Source: Catellatospora sp. IY07-71 | GTDB lineage: Bacteria > Actinomycetota > Actinomycetes > Mycobacteriales > Micromonosporaceae | DNA: 64,000 nt | Reading direction: 5' to 3' | Assembly: GCF_018326265.1 (NCBI RefSeq) | Contig: NZ_AP023360.1 | Span: forward strand, 3,587,501-3,651,500 | Notes under the pieces: model-generated | Told to the model about the DNA's origin: nothing | Database searches by the model: none | What the model saw: only the letters and a program-made list of their open reading frames with translations | Part shown: piece after piece, positions 35,359 through 42,833 of the stretch | Position numbering within the stretch: position 1 is the stretch's first letter | How the letters are laid out: each line of letters starts with the position of its first letter | Made by a program: the position numbers and the translations under genes

Positions 35359-36017
35359 TCCGGGTCCTGCTCGTAGACGACCAGCCGCTGATCCGCAGCG
35401 GGTTCCGGGCGCTGCTCGACGTGGAGGACGGCATCGAGGTGGTGGCCGAGGCCGCCGACGGCGCCGAGGGCGTGGCGCTGGCCCGGCGGCACCTGCCCGA
35501 CATCGCGCTGGTCGACATCCAGATGCCGGTCATGGACGGCATCGAGGCGACCCGCCGCATCGCCGCCGACCCGGCCCTGGCCGGGGTGCACGTGGTGATC
35601 CTGACCAACTACGGCCTCGACGAGCACGTGTTCCACGCGCTGCGCGCCGGGGCCGCCGGGTTCCTGGTCAAGGACATCGAGCCGGAGGACCTGCTGCACG
35701 CGATCCGGGTCGCCGCGCGCGGCGACGCGCTGCTCGCGCCCTCGATCACCCGCCGGCTGATCGACCGGTACGTCGCCGAGCCGCCGCGGCCGGACGCCAC
35801 GGCCGGGCTGGACGGCCTGACCAACCGGGAACGGGAGGCGGTGGTGCTGGTCGCGCAGGGGCTGTCCAACGACGAGATCGCCGAGCGGCTGGTGATCAGC
35901 GCGCTGACCGCGAAGACCCACGTCAACCGGGCCATGGCGAAGCTGCACGCCCGCGACCGCGCGCAGCTGGTCGTGCTCGCGTACGAGTCGGGCCTGGTCG
36001 CGCCGCGCGGCCGGTGA
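35355..36017 (+). CDS. NarL/LuxR-family response regulator
   Basis: This 220-residue regulator has a receiver domain with DDQP at 8-11, the phosphorylated Asp54 in LVDIQMPVMDG, Thr in ILTNYG and Lys in FLVKDIEPEDL. The C-terminal LuxR-type HTH contains LTNREREAVVLVAQGLSNDE, then IAERLVISALTAKTHV. GTG 35355 overlaps the kinase stop, so the pair is one translational unit. It probably controls its own operon or the divergent DUF6223 gene through the repeat at 34152. A terminator follows at 36028. Confidence 0.93.
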   Translation: MIRVLLVDDQPLIRSGFRALLDVEDGIEVVAEAADGAEGVALARRHLPDIALVDIQMPVMDGIEATRRIAADPALAGVHVVILTNYGLDEHVFHALRAGAAGFLVKDIEPEDLLHAIRVAARGDALLAPSITRRLIDRYVAEPPRPDATAGLDGLTNREREAVVLVAQGLSNDEIAERLVISALTAKTHVNRAMAKLHARDRAQLVVLAYESGLVAPRGR

Positions 36018-36027
36018 GCACGGACGA

Positions 36028-36062
36028 GCCGGGCCGGGACGCGTACGGCGTCCCGGCCCGGC
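36028..36062. terminator. Bidirectional stem-loop after the response regulator
   Basis: GCCGGGCCGGGACGC (36028-36042) pairs perfectly with GCGTCCCGGCCCGGC (36048-36062) over a five-base loop, between convergent genes. Confidence 0.8.
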
Positions 36063-36084
36063 GGCGTGCTGAGCGGCGGTCCGC

Positions 36085-36558
36085 TCAGCTCACCGCCTTC
36101 TTCACCAGCTCGGCGAGCATCGCCTCGTCGGCGGGGGTCAGTTCGGTGATCGCGAACGCGGTCGGCCACACCGTGCCGTCGTCGAGCCCGGCCACGTCGT
36201 TGAACCCGAACGTGGCGTAGCGCGCGCCGAACTTCTCCGCGGCCTGGTAGAAGCAGAGCACCTTGCCGTCGCGGGCGTAGGCGGGCATGCCGTACCACAG
36301 CTTCGGCGCCAGCTGCGGCGCGTTGGCCCGGACGATGGCGTGGATGCGCTCGGCACGGGCCCGGTCGGGCTCCTGCATCTCGGCGATCTTCGCCAGCACG
36401 GTGGGCTCCTCGTCCTTGGCGCCGCGGCGCGCCGACTTCAGCTCCTTGGCGCGCTCCTTCATCGCGTCGCGCTCCTCGGCGGTGAAGCCGTCGTACTTCT
36501 CGGCGGCCTTGGTGCTCTTGGCGGCGGTGGTGCTCTTGGCGGTCTTCGTGGTGGCCAT
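36085..36558 (-). CDS. DUF1801-family protein
   Basis: This is a 157-residue protein. The N-terminal third is lysine/alanine/threonine-rich and low complexity (TTKTAKSTTAAKSTKAAEKY), probably disordered and able to contact nucleic acid. The rest has the DUF1801 core: R-I-H-A-I-V-R-A-N-A-P, then KLWYGMPAYARDGKVLCF and FGFND. Proteins of this fold include YdhG/iron-chaperone-like proteins; function is unproven. ATG 36558 with AGGAGACC upstream is chosen over the longer frame to 36603. It is convergent with the response regulator and 170 bases from the ABC exporter genes on the same strand. Confidence 0.8.
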   Translation of the reverse strand: MATTKTAKSTTAAKSTKAAEKYDGFTAEERDAMKERAKELKSARRGAKDEEPTVLAKIAEMQEPDRARAERIHAIVRANAPQLAPKLWYGMPAYARDGKVLCFYQAAEKFGARYATFGFNDVAGLDDGTVWPTAFAITELTPADEAMLAELVKKAVS

Positions 36559-36728
36559 GTCAGGTCTCCTGTGTGTGCGATGCCGGATGAGGTCCTGGAT
36601 CACTCACCGGGCCGGTGTCCCGGGGTGTTCCGTGCTTCCCAGTCTTCGCCACGGAGCCCGGCCGGACATCCGTGCTCGCCACGGAACACGCCACGGAACG
36701 GCGTCACGCACCGGCCCGGGACCGGGCG

Positions 36729-38489
36729 TCAGGCCTTGTCGCCGTGCCACGAGTGCCACAGCGCCGCGTACGCCCCACCCGCCCGGACCAGCTCGTCATG
36801 GCTGCCCAGCTCGCTGATCCGCCCGTGCTCCAGCACCGCGACCCGGTCGGCGTCGTGCGCGGTGTAGAGCCGGTGCGCGATCGCGATCACCGTCCGCCCC
36901 TCCAGGACGGCCCCGAGCGAGCGCTCCGTACGCCGCGCGGTCGTCGGGTCCAGCGCCGCGGTCGCCTCGTCGAGGATCAGCGTGTGCGGGTCGGCCAGCA
37001 CCAGCCGGGCCAGCGCCAGCTGCTGCGCGTCGGCGGGGTTGAGCTGCCGCGCCCCGTCGCCGAGTTCGGTGTCGAGACCGTCGGGCAGGTCGCCGTACCA
37101 GCCCGCGCCCACGGCGGCGAGCGCGGCCAGCATCTCGTCCTCGGTCGCGCCCGGCGCGGCGAAGGCGAGGTTGTCGCGCAGCGTGCCGATGAACACGTGG
37201 TGCTCCTGGGTGACCAGCGCGATGCGGCGGCGCCGCTCGGCCGGGTCCAGTTCGGTCACCGGCACGCCGCCGAGGCTTACCACGCCCTCGCGCGGCGCGT
37301 CGATCCCGGCCAGCAGCCGGGCCAGCGTCGACTTGCCCGCCCCCGACGGGCCCACCACGGCCAGCCGCTCGCCGGGACGCACCTCCAGGTCGATGCCGTG
37401 CAGCACGTCGTGGCCGCCCGCGTAGGAGAACCGCGCACCGCGTACGACCAGGGCCTGGCCGGGTGGCGCCGTGGCGACGCCGCGCGGCTCCGGCGGCACC
37501 AGCCCGATGCCGAGCACCCGGGACAGCGACGCGCCGCCCCGCTGCGCCTGCTCCAGGAAGATGATGATCCGGTCGAGCGGCTCGATGGACTGCTGCGCGT
37601 AGAGCGTCGCCGACACCACCGCACCGAGGCTCAGCCAGCCGTTGCCCAGGAAGAAGCCGCCCGCCAGCAGCATCGCCGCGGCGGGCAGCGCGTAGCTGAA
37701 CTCCACGACCGGGAAGAACACGCTGCGCAGCGCCAGGGTCGCCCGGCGGGTCGTCCACTGGTCGGTGATCCGCGCGGTGCCCTCCCGCTCGCGCCCGGCG
37801 GCCAGCCGCAGCGCCTCCACCGTCCGCGCGCCCTCGGCGGTGGCGGTCAGCGTCTCGGTCAGCCGCGACGTCGCATCGCCCTCGGCCAGGTACGCCTGGG
37901 GCGCGCGGCGCAGGTACCACCGGGCGACGGCGATCGTGGTGGGCGCACCGGCCAGCACCACGAACCCGAGCAGCGGATGCAGCAGGAACACCGCCGCGAG
38001 GATCGCCACCAGCTGGATCGCCGAGATCAGCACCGTCGGCACCACCTGGCGCAGCGCGTTGCCGACGGTCGCCACGTCGACCGAGCTGCGGGTGGCGAGG
38101 TCACCGGTGCCGGCGCGCTCCACGACGGAGACCGGCAGGCGCAGCGTACGTGCGACGAAGTCCTCGCGCAGCCGCGCGTTGGCGCGTTCGGCGACGCGGT
38201 TGCCGAGGTTCTGCGCGGTGCGCGACAGCAGGATCTGCGCGACCACGCAGCCGCCGATGGCCAGCGCGAGCACATCGACCTCGCCCGCTCCGGCACCGCC
38301 GGTGACCCGGTCGATGATCCGCCCGATCAGCCACGGCGCGGCCAGCCCGACGACCGCGGCGGCCAGGTGCAGGACCAGCGTGAGCCCCAGCGGGCCCTTC
38401 TCGTCGCGGGCCAGCTCGGCGACCGAACCGCGGATGGTCGCCCGGTCGGCGACGGGCAGCATCTTCATCGGTCCTCCGGCAGCGGTCAT
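36729..38489 (-). CDS. ABC exporter half-transporter with degenerate signature motif
   Basis: This 586-residue fused membrane-plus-ATPase half exporter has six helices in the first ~320 residues. The nucleotide-binding domain has a good Walker A (GPSGAGKST), Q-loop (VTQEHHVF), Walker B (LILDEATAAL) and switch His (IAIAHRL), but the signature LSGGQ is replaced by LNPADAQQ. Its start overlaps the stop of the companion gene at 38486 (ATGA), so the two are made together. It should pair with that subunit as a heterodimer with one competent and one degenerate ATP site. It probably exports a drug, lipid or peptide. The substrate cannot be deduced. Confidence 0.92.
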   Translation of the reverse strand: MTAAGGPMKMLPVADRATIRGSVAELARDEKGPLGLTLVLHLAAAVVGLAAPWLIGRIIDRVTGGAGAGEVDVLALAIGGCVVAQILLSRTAQNLGNRVAERANARLREDFVARTLRLPVSVVERAGTGDLATRSSVDVATVGNALRQVVPTVLISAIQLVAILAAVFLLHPLLGFVVLAGAPTTIAVARWYLRRAPQAYLAEGDATSRLTETLTATAEGARTVEALRLAAGREREGTARITDQWTTRRATLALRSVFFPVVEFSYALPAAAMLLAGGFFLGNGWLSLGAVVSATLYAQQSIEPLDRIIIFLEQAQRGGASLSRVLGIGLVPPEPRGVATAPPGQALVVRGARFSYAGGHDVLHGIDLEVRPGERLAVVGPSGAGKSTLARLLAGIDAPREGVVSLGGVPVTELDPAERRRRIALVTQEHHVFIGTLRDNLAFAAPGATEDEMLAALAAVGAGWYGDLPDGLDTELGDGARQLNPADAQQLALARLVLADPHTLILDEATAALDPTTARRTERSLGAVLEGRTVIAIAHRLYTAHDADRVAVLEHGRISELGSHDELVRAGGAYAALWHSWHGDKA

Positions 38490-40234
38490 CGCAGCGCACC
38501 GACTTCCGCGGCGGCATCGGTCTGCGGCTCCTCGGCGTCGCGGGCGACCAGCGCCCGGTAGCCGGGCTCGGTGTGCAGCAGCTCCTCGTGCGTGCCGACG
38601 GCGGCGACCCGGCCCTCGCGCAGGTACGCCACCAGGTCGGTCCGGTCCAGCAGCAGCGGGGACGTGGCGAACACGACGCTGGTGCGTCCCGCCCGGTGCG
38701 CGTGCAGCCGGTCGGCGATCCGGGCCTCGGTGTGCGAGTCCACGGCCGACGTCGGGTCGAGCAGGATCAGCACCTCGGGCTCAGCGAGCAGGTGCTGCGC
38801 CAGGCGCACCCGCTGGCGCTGGCCGCCGGACAGGTTGCGGCCCTGCTCCTCGACCGGCGCGTCCAGCCCGCCCGGCAGCGACTCGACCACGTCGTCGGCC
38901 GATGCGGCGCGGATCGCCGCGCCGAGCTGCGCCTCGGTCACCCCGTCGTGGACCCGCAGCACCTCGCGCAGGGTGCCCGCGAACAGGTGCGACTCGTGCT
39001 CCGCGACCAGGATCCGCCCCCGGACCTCGGCCAGGTCCAGCCCGGACAGCGGCTGCCCGCCCCAGGTCACGTCGCCGGGCACGTACCGGCCGAGCCGGTC
39101 GGCCAGCGCGATCGCGTCGGCGGGGTCGTCGGCGGCCACCCCGAGCAGCAGGCCCGCCGGGACCGTCAGCCCCGAGGCCGGATCGTGCAGGTCGGCGCGC
39201 CCCTCCGGCGCCGGGCCGGTGCCGGTCGCGCCCGCGTCGTCGGGCCGCAGCCGCAGCACCGCGATGATCCGGCGAGCCGAAACCAAGCCGCGTACCGTCA
39301 TGAACCCGCCCTCGAGCAGGAACCAGACCGGCATCGCCAGCACCGCGACGTACCCGTACACGGCCACCAGCTCGCCGACGGTGATCTGCCCCTCGGCCGC
39401 CATCCGCGCCGACAGCCACACGACCGCGGCCAGGAACAGCGCCGGGATGCCGACCGTCAGCGCCTGCACCCAGCTCATGATGTCGCCGACCCGGTAACCC
39501 TGCCGCAGCAGCAGCTGCGAGCGCTCGGCGTAGCGGCGCGCGAACAGGTCCCGGCCGCCGACCCCGGCCAGCACCCGCAGCCCGGAGACGATGTCACCGG
39601 CCCGGGTGGTCAACACGCCCAGCTCGGACCGGTAGCGGGTGTCGACGCCCTGCAGCTTGTTGAGCAGCGGCCCCACCACCAGCGCCACCACCGGCACGCC
39701 CAGCAGCACGACCACGGCCAGCACCGGATCGACCGAGTGCAGCACGAACCCCGCGGTGACGTACGCGAGCACCGCGCCCACCCCCGGCCCGACCATGGTC
39801 AGCGCCCAGGAGGTCTGCGAGATGTCCGTGCCGCACACCGTCGCGATCTCGCCCGCGGGCACCTTGCGCGGCAGCACCGCGCCGAGTGTCGCGACGTGCC
39901 GCAGCAGCACCTGCGACGAGCGCGCGGTCGCGTCCTCGCGCAGGAACGTCATCGTCCGGTGCCGCATGATCCCCAGGTACGCCAGCACGACGCCAGCGCC
40001 GAGGATCGCGGCGACCCAGGTCAGCAGCGCCGGCCAGTCACCGGTGCGCAGGCCGTCGTCGATCGCCCGCGCGATCAGGTACGGCCGCAGCGCGAGCCCG
40101 ATCATCCATGCGGTGGCGATGACGCTGCCCCGCAGCGCGCGCGGCCACTGGCAGCGCACCAGCCACCACAGATACCGTGCGGGGCCTCGGGTGTCGGGAA
40201 TGCCGGGGTCAGGGTGGGGCAGACGTGGCGGCAT
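38486..40234 (-). CDS. ABC exporter half-transporter with degenerate Walker A
   Basis: This 582-residue companion of the gene at 36729 has six membrane helices and then a nucleotide-binding domain in which Walker A is lost (GLLLGVAADDPADA replaces GxxGxGK[ST]). Walker B ends in Pro (LILLDPTSAVD) instead of the catalytic Glu. The signature LSGGQRQRVRLAQHL is intact. Put together with its partner, the canonical ATP site combines the partner's Walker motifs with this LSGGQ, and the second site is dead. This asymmetry is known for heterodimeric exporters such as TmrAB and BmrCD. ATG 40234. The first gene of the two-gene operon; the upstream gap carries a repeat pair. Confidence 0.92.
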   Translation of the reverse strand: MPPRLPHPDPGIPDTRGPARYLWWLVRCQWPRALRGSVIATAWMIGLALRPYLIARAIDDGLRTGDWPALLTWVAAILGAGVVLAYLGIMRHRTMTFLREDATARSSQVLLRHVATLGAVLPRKVPAGEIATVCGTDISQTSWALTMVGPGVGAVLAYVTAGFVLHSVDPVLAVVVLLGVPVVALVVGPLLNKLQGVDTRYRSELGVLTTRAGDIVSGLRVLAGVGGRDLFARRYAERSQLLLRQGYRVGDIMSWVQALTVGIPALFLAAVVWLSARMAAEGQITVGELVAVYGYVAVLAMPVWFLLEGGFMTVRGLVSARRIIAVLRLRPDDAGATGTGPAPEGRADLHDPASGLTVPAGLLLGVAADDPADAIALADRLGRYVPGDVTWGGQPLSGLDLAEVRGRILVAEHESHLFAGTLREVLRVHDGVTEAQLGAAIRAASADDVVESLPGGLDAPVEEQGRNLSGGQRQRVRLAQHLLAEPEVLILLDPTSAVDSHTEARIADRLHAHRAGRTSVVFATSPLLLDRTDLVAYLREGRVAAVGTHEELLHTEPGYRALVARDAEEPQTDAAAEVGALR

Positions 40235-40372
40235 GGGCTCAGGCTACCCATGATCATCTTTTCTGGCATGCCCGTTTTGCGTCCGCCCAGCGTCCTCACC
40301 AGCACGTGTGAACAATCGCACCGTAGGGAGGTACGGCCTGGCCCTCCAGGGCGCGCCACGCGCGCTCCCGCC

Positions 40373-40535
40373 AAGATCGGCGTCTCGTGTCAGAAGGTGC
40401 GGCCAGACCTCACTTTTGGACACGAACGCGCGATCTACGCCAGCCCAACCGCACCCGGCCTCACCGAAGATCGGTGTCTCGTGTCCAAACCTATGGTCAG
40501 ACCTCACTTTCCGACACGAACCCACGATCACCGCC
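40373..40535. repeat. Two 69-base imperfect palindromic repeats
   Basis: The units at 40373-40441 and 40467-40535 are about 80% identical and 25 bases apart. Each has TCGTGTC near its left and GACACGA near its right, plus outer GATCG/CGATC, so each can fold back on itself. Conserved blocks are AAGATCGG, GTCTCGTGTC, CAGACCTCACTTT and GACACGAAC. They look like dispersed REP/MITE-type elements. The 40235-40734 gap otherwise holds only the weak short frame at 40633. Confidence 0.7.
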
Positions 40536-40632
40536 ATTTGACCCGGCCGGTTCGCGACCGCCGGGGCGATCCTCGGTATCGTCGCCTGGTTCACGGAACT
40601 CTTCCTGCGCAGGCTGCCGCGCCCGGAAGCCG

Positions 40633-40719
40633 ATGGTGTGGGGCGGCCGGCTGCTCGCAGGCGGCATCCCGCTCTTTCTCGCGTTGCGCCTGGTCGTGGG
40701 CCTGATAACCGCCGGTTGA
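40633..40719 (+). other. Short hydrophobic frame (28 aa) or gene remnant
   Basis: ATG 40633 encodes VWGGRLLAGGIPLFLALRLVVG and a short end, one likely membrane helix. Just upstream another frame reads GAILGIVAWFTELFLRRL with similar character, so this may be the frameshifted end of a lost small membrane protein. It lies 15 bases before the tautomerase start. Confidence 0.3.
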
Positions 40720-40734
40720 AAGTGAGGCGCTGCT

Positions 40735-41124
40735 TTGGCGCAGGTGAAGGTCTACGGGCACAGAGCACATCTCGACGCTGCTCGCGGCGCGATCTCGGAC
40801 GTGATCCACGGTTGCGCCGTCGACGTGCTCGGCCTGCCCGAGGAGAAGCGGTTCCACCGCTTCCTCGCCCTCGACCCCGCCGACTTCATCCATCCGCCGG
40901 ACCGCACGGACCGCTACACCGTCATCGAGATCTCGATGTTCGAAGGGCGCACGATCGAGACCAGGAAACGCCTGGTCCGGGAGCTGTTCAACCGGCTGGA
41001 GGCGGTGTGCGGAATCGCACCGCAGGACGTCGAGATCACCATCTTCGAGACCCCGCGCCACAACTGGGGGATCCGGGGCCACAGCGGTGACGAGCTGACA
41101 CTGGGTTACCAGGTGGAGACCTGA
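40735..41124 (+). CDS. Tautomerase-superfamily protein
   Basis: This 129-residue protein of the 4-oxalocrotonate tautomerase superfamily (Tautomerase_2 type) has MAQVKVYG, the central TVIEISMFEGRTIETRKRLV and C-terminal VEITIFETPRHNWGIRG. These enzymes isomerise enol/keto compounds using an N-terminal Pro. Here the codon after the TTG start encodes Ala, so the catalytic Pro1 is missing unless the start is elsewhere; activity is therefore uncertain. TTG 40735 is favoured because GTGAGG precedes it and the homology begins at once. It is followed by a convergent monooxygenase-like gene. Confidence 0.8.
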   Translation: MAQVKVYGHRAHLDAARGAISDVIHGCAVDVLGLPEEKRFHRFLALDPADFIHPPDRTDRYTVIEISMFEGRTIETRKRLVRELFNRLEAVCGIAPQDVEITIFETPRHNWGIRGHSGDELTLGYQVET

Positions 41125-41182
41125 CGCCGCAGTAGGAACGCGATCCGCCCTCCAGCCGCCCACGCGCCCGGATCGTCACCGC

Positions 41183-41491
41183 TCACGTCGGCAGACCCTT
41201 CGCCGTCGCCGGGGACAGGAACTCCACCCGATGCGATACCAGCAACGGGTCCTTCGCCGCGTGGAAAGCGATCACATGCTCGGCCGCCTCGTGCGCCTGA
41301 AACGCCTGGTCGTCGGCGTAGACCTCGTAGAACACACGCGCCAGGGGCTCACCATCGACCCTGTGTGCCGCGTACACCAGCGTGCCCGGCTCCTTCGCCC
41401 GGATGTGCTCCACCGCCTGTTCCGTCAGCTCGTCGAACCTGACCGCCGACTGCGCGTCACGGATGTCAAACCGTACTACCAGGGCGAACAT
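41183..41491 (-). CDS. Antibiotic biosynthesis monooxygenase-like (YgiN-type) protein
   Basis: This 102-residue single-domain ferredoxin-like alpha/beta barrel protein has FALVVRFDI, then EPGTLVYAAHRV and a YEVYADDQAFQAHEAAEHV helix ending with FLSPA. These are the hallmarks of ABM proteins, which as dimers oxidise quinols, or degrade haem or polyketides, without metal. The substrate is not deducible. The start ATG 41491 lies 15 bases after the stop of the XRE/TPR regulator gene at 41507 on the same strand, so they may be cotranscribed. Confidence 0.8.
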   Translation of the reverse strand: MFALVVRFDIRDAQSAVRFDELTEQAVEHIRAKEPGTLVYAAHRVDGEPLARVFYEVYADDQAFQAHEAAEHVIAFHAAKDPLLVSHRVEFLSPATAKGLPT

Positions 41492-41506
41492 CGCCGCCTC
41501 CGAGAC

Positions 41507-42790
41507 TCATCGGTGACCGGCAGCACGGGCGTCGAGGCGCTGGGCCGCGGCCAGTCCGCGTCGACGGTAGGCGGCGAGGTGGGCGCGCATAGAGGCGACC
41601 GCGTCGCGGGTGCGGGCGGAACGGATGCCGGTCATGCCGTCGAGGGCGGTGTTCCAGGTCTGACAGGCGGCTTCAACGTTGCCTCGGGCGCACTGGATCT
41701 CGGCTAGGTCGGCAAGGGTGAGTGCGTATATGCGGGGGTGGGTGTCGGGGTTCCAGCAGCGTGCTGAGCGCCTGAGCTGGTCCTCGGCGGCCTTGAGGTC
41801 GCCCATCGCTTGTAGGGCCTTGCCGGACTGGTTGGCCAGCCGGGCTTCGGCGGGTCCGCCCAGCGACGCCCACTCCGGAGCAGCGTCGCCGCGACTACGG
41901 TCGAGCAACTGTTCTGCCGTGGTCAGCGCGGAGCGCGCCTGGTGGTTGTTGCCGTCGGTGGCGTAGGCACGGGCGGCAGTGAGCCAGAAGAGGCTTTCCG
42001 TGTCGGGGTCGGTCCGGCCTTTGACCCGGTCGAGCGCGGCGTGGGCAAGGTCGACGCAGTGTTCCCGCCGTCCGAGGTCCATCGCCTGGTGGGCGAGGAT
42101 GCGCAGCCCGTACGCAGCGTGTGCGTGAGGATCGGCCTCGGCTGCGAGCTGGTAGGAGTGGAGGTAGTAGCGCTGCGCCAGACCGGGCAGGCCGAGGTCG
42201 TGGGCCTTCCACCCGGCCAGGTACGACAGCTGGGCGGCTGCGGCGAACATCGAGCGGCGCAGCGTGTCCGTGGCGAAGGAACCGCGCAGGTACGCCGTGA
42301 CGTCGGTGGTCAGGTACTCGACGACGGCGGTGCGGGCGTGGCCTCCGCCGAGGCGCTCGTCGGCGGCGTTGAACGCTGTGGTCATCTGCCGGACGGCGTC
42401 GATCTCGCCTTGGCCGACGGTACTCATGGGTCGGCTGCGGGCGGCGTGAGCGCGCGCGGCGATCTCCGCCTGCTGCAGGGGCAGCAGGAGCGCGGCGACC
42501 GAGTACGCGGCTCCGGAGATCAGGGTGCGGCGGTCCACGTCGGCTCGTCCCAGATGCGCGACGGCCGCCACGGGGTCCGGCGGCAGGGTCGCCGGGTCGT
42601 AGACGGATTCATCACCTGAGCCTAGCCCGAGTTCGGCAGGCGTGAGTGGACGCGCGAGCCGTCGGGACAGGGCCTCGGCGAGGTAGCCGGCCGTGCGCGG
42701 TTGAGGGCGGGTTCCGGCGATCCAATGCGCCACTGAAGACTTGTTCGCGCGCAGGGAGGTGTCGCCGTTCTCGGCGGCGATGTGGCACAC
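41507..42790 (-). CDS. XRE-type regulator with TPR-like sensor, 5'-truncated
   Basis: This protein has 427 residues from GTG 42790. The first residues (CHIAAENGDTSLRANKSSVA, HWIAGTRPQP) are the second half of a helix-turn-helix usual for Streptomyces-type XRE regulators. The rest is a long all-helical TPR-like domain (QAEIAARAHA, HARTAVVEYL, YLAGWKAHDLGLPGLAQRYY) that typically binds a peptide or small signal. Homologues start about 20-25 residues earlier. Here the coding sense continues upstream as QSGISYEALARSV but without a start codon before the heparinase stop at 42834. The first HTH helix thus seems lost through a junction with the heparinase gene. It may be a functional short form or a decaying gene. 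Confidence 0.75.
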   Translation of the reverse strand: MCHIAAENGDTSLRANKSSVAHWIAGTRPQPRTAGYLAEALSRRLARPLTPAELGLGSGDESVYDPATLPPDPVAAVAHLGRADVDRRTLISGAAYSVAALLLPLQQAEIAARAHAARSRPMSTVGQGEIDAVRQMTTAFNAADERLGGGHARTAVVEYLTTDVTAYLRGSFATDTLRRSMFAAAAQLSYLAGWKAHDLGLPGLAQRYYLHSYQLAAEADPHAHAAYGLRILAHQAMDLGRREHCVDLAHAALDRVKGRTDPDTESLFWLTAARAYATDGNNHQARSALTTAEQLLDRSRGDAAPEWASLGGPAEARLANQSGKALQAMGDLKAAEDQLRRSARCWNPDTHPRIYALTLADLAEIQCARGNVEAACQTWNTALDGMTGIRSARTRDAVASMRAHLAAYRRRGLAAAQRLDARAAGHR

Positions 42791-42833
42791 CGACCGTGCC
42801 AGCGCCTCGTAAGAGATTCCAGATTGAGCGGGG

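Noticed and set aside
40373-40535. A short CRISPR array
   Set aside because: Only two imperfect units of 69 bases with a single 25-base gap, not short identical repeats with several unique spacers.
41141-41175. CGATCCG/CGGATCG as a terminator between tautomerase and monooxygenase genes
   Set aside because: Seven-base arms with a 21-base loop are too weak to call in GC-rich DNA.
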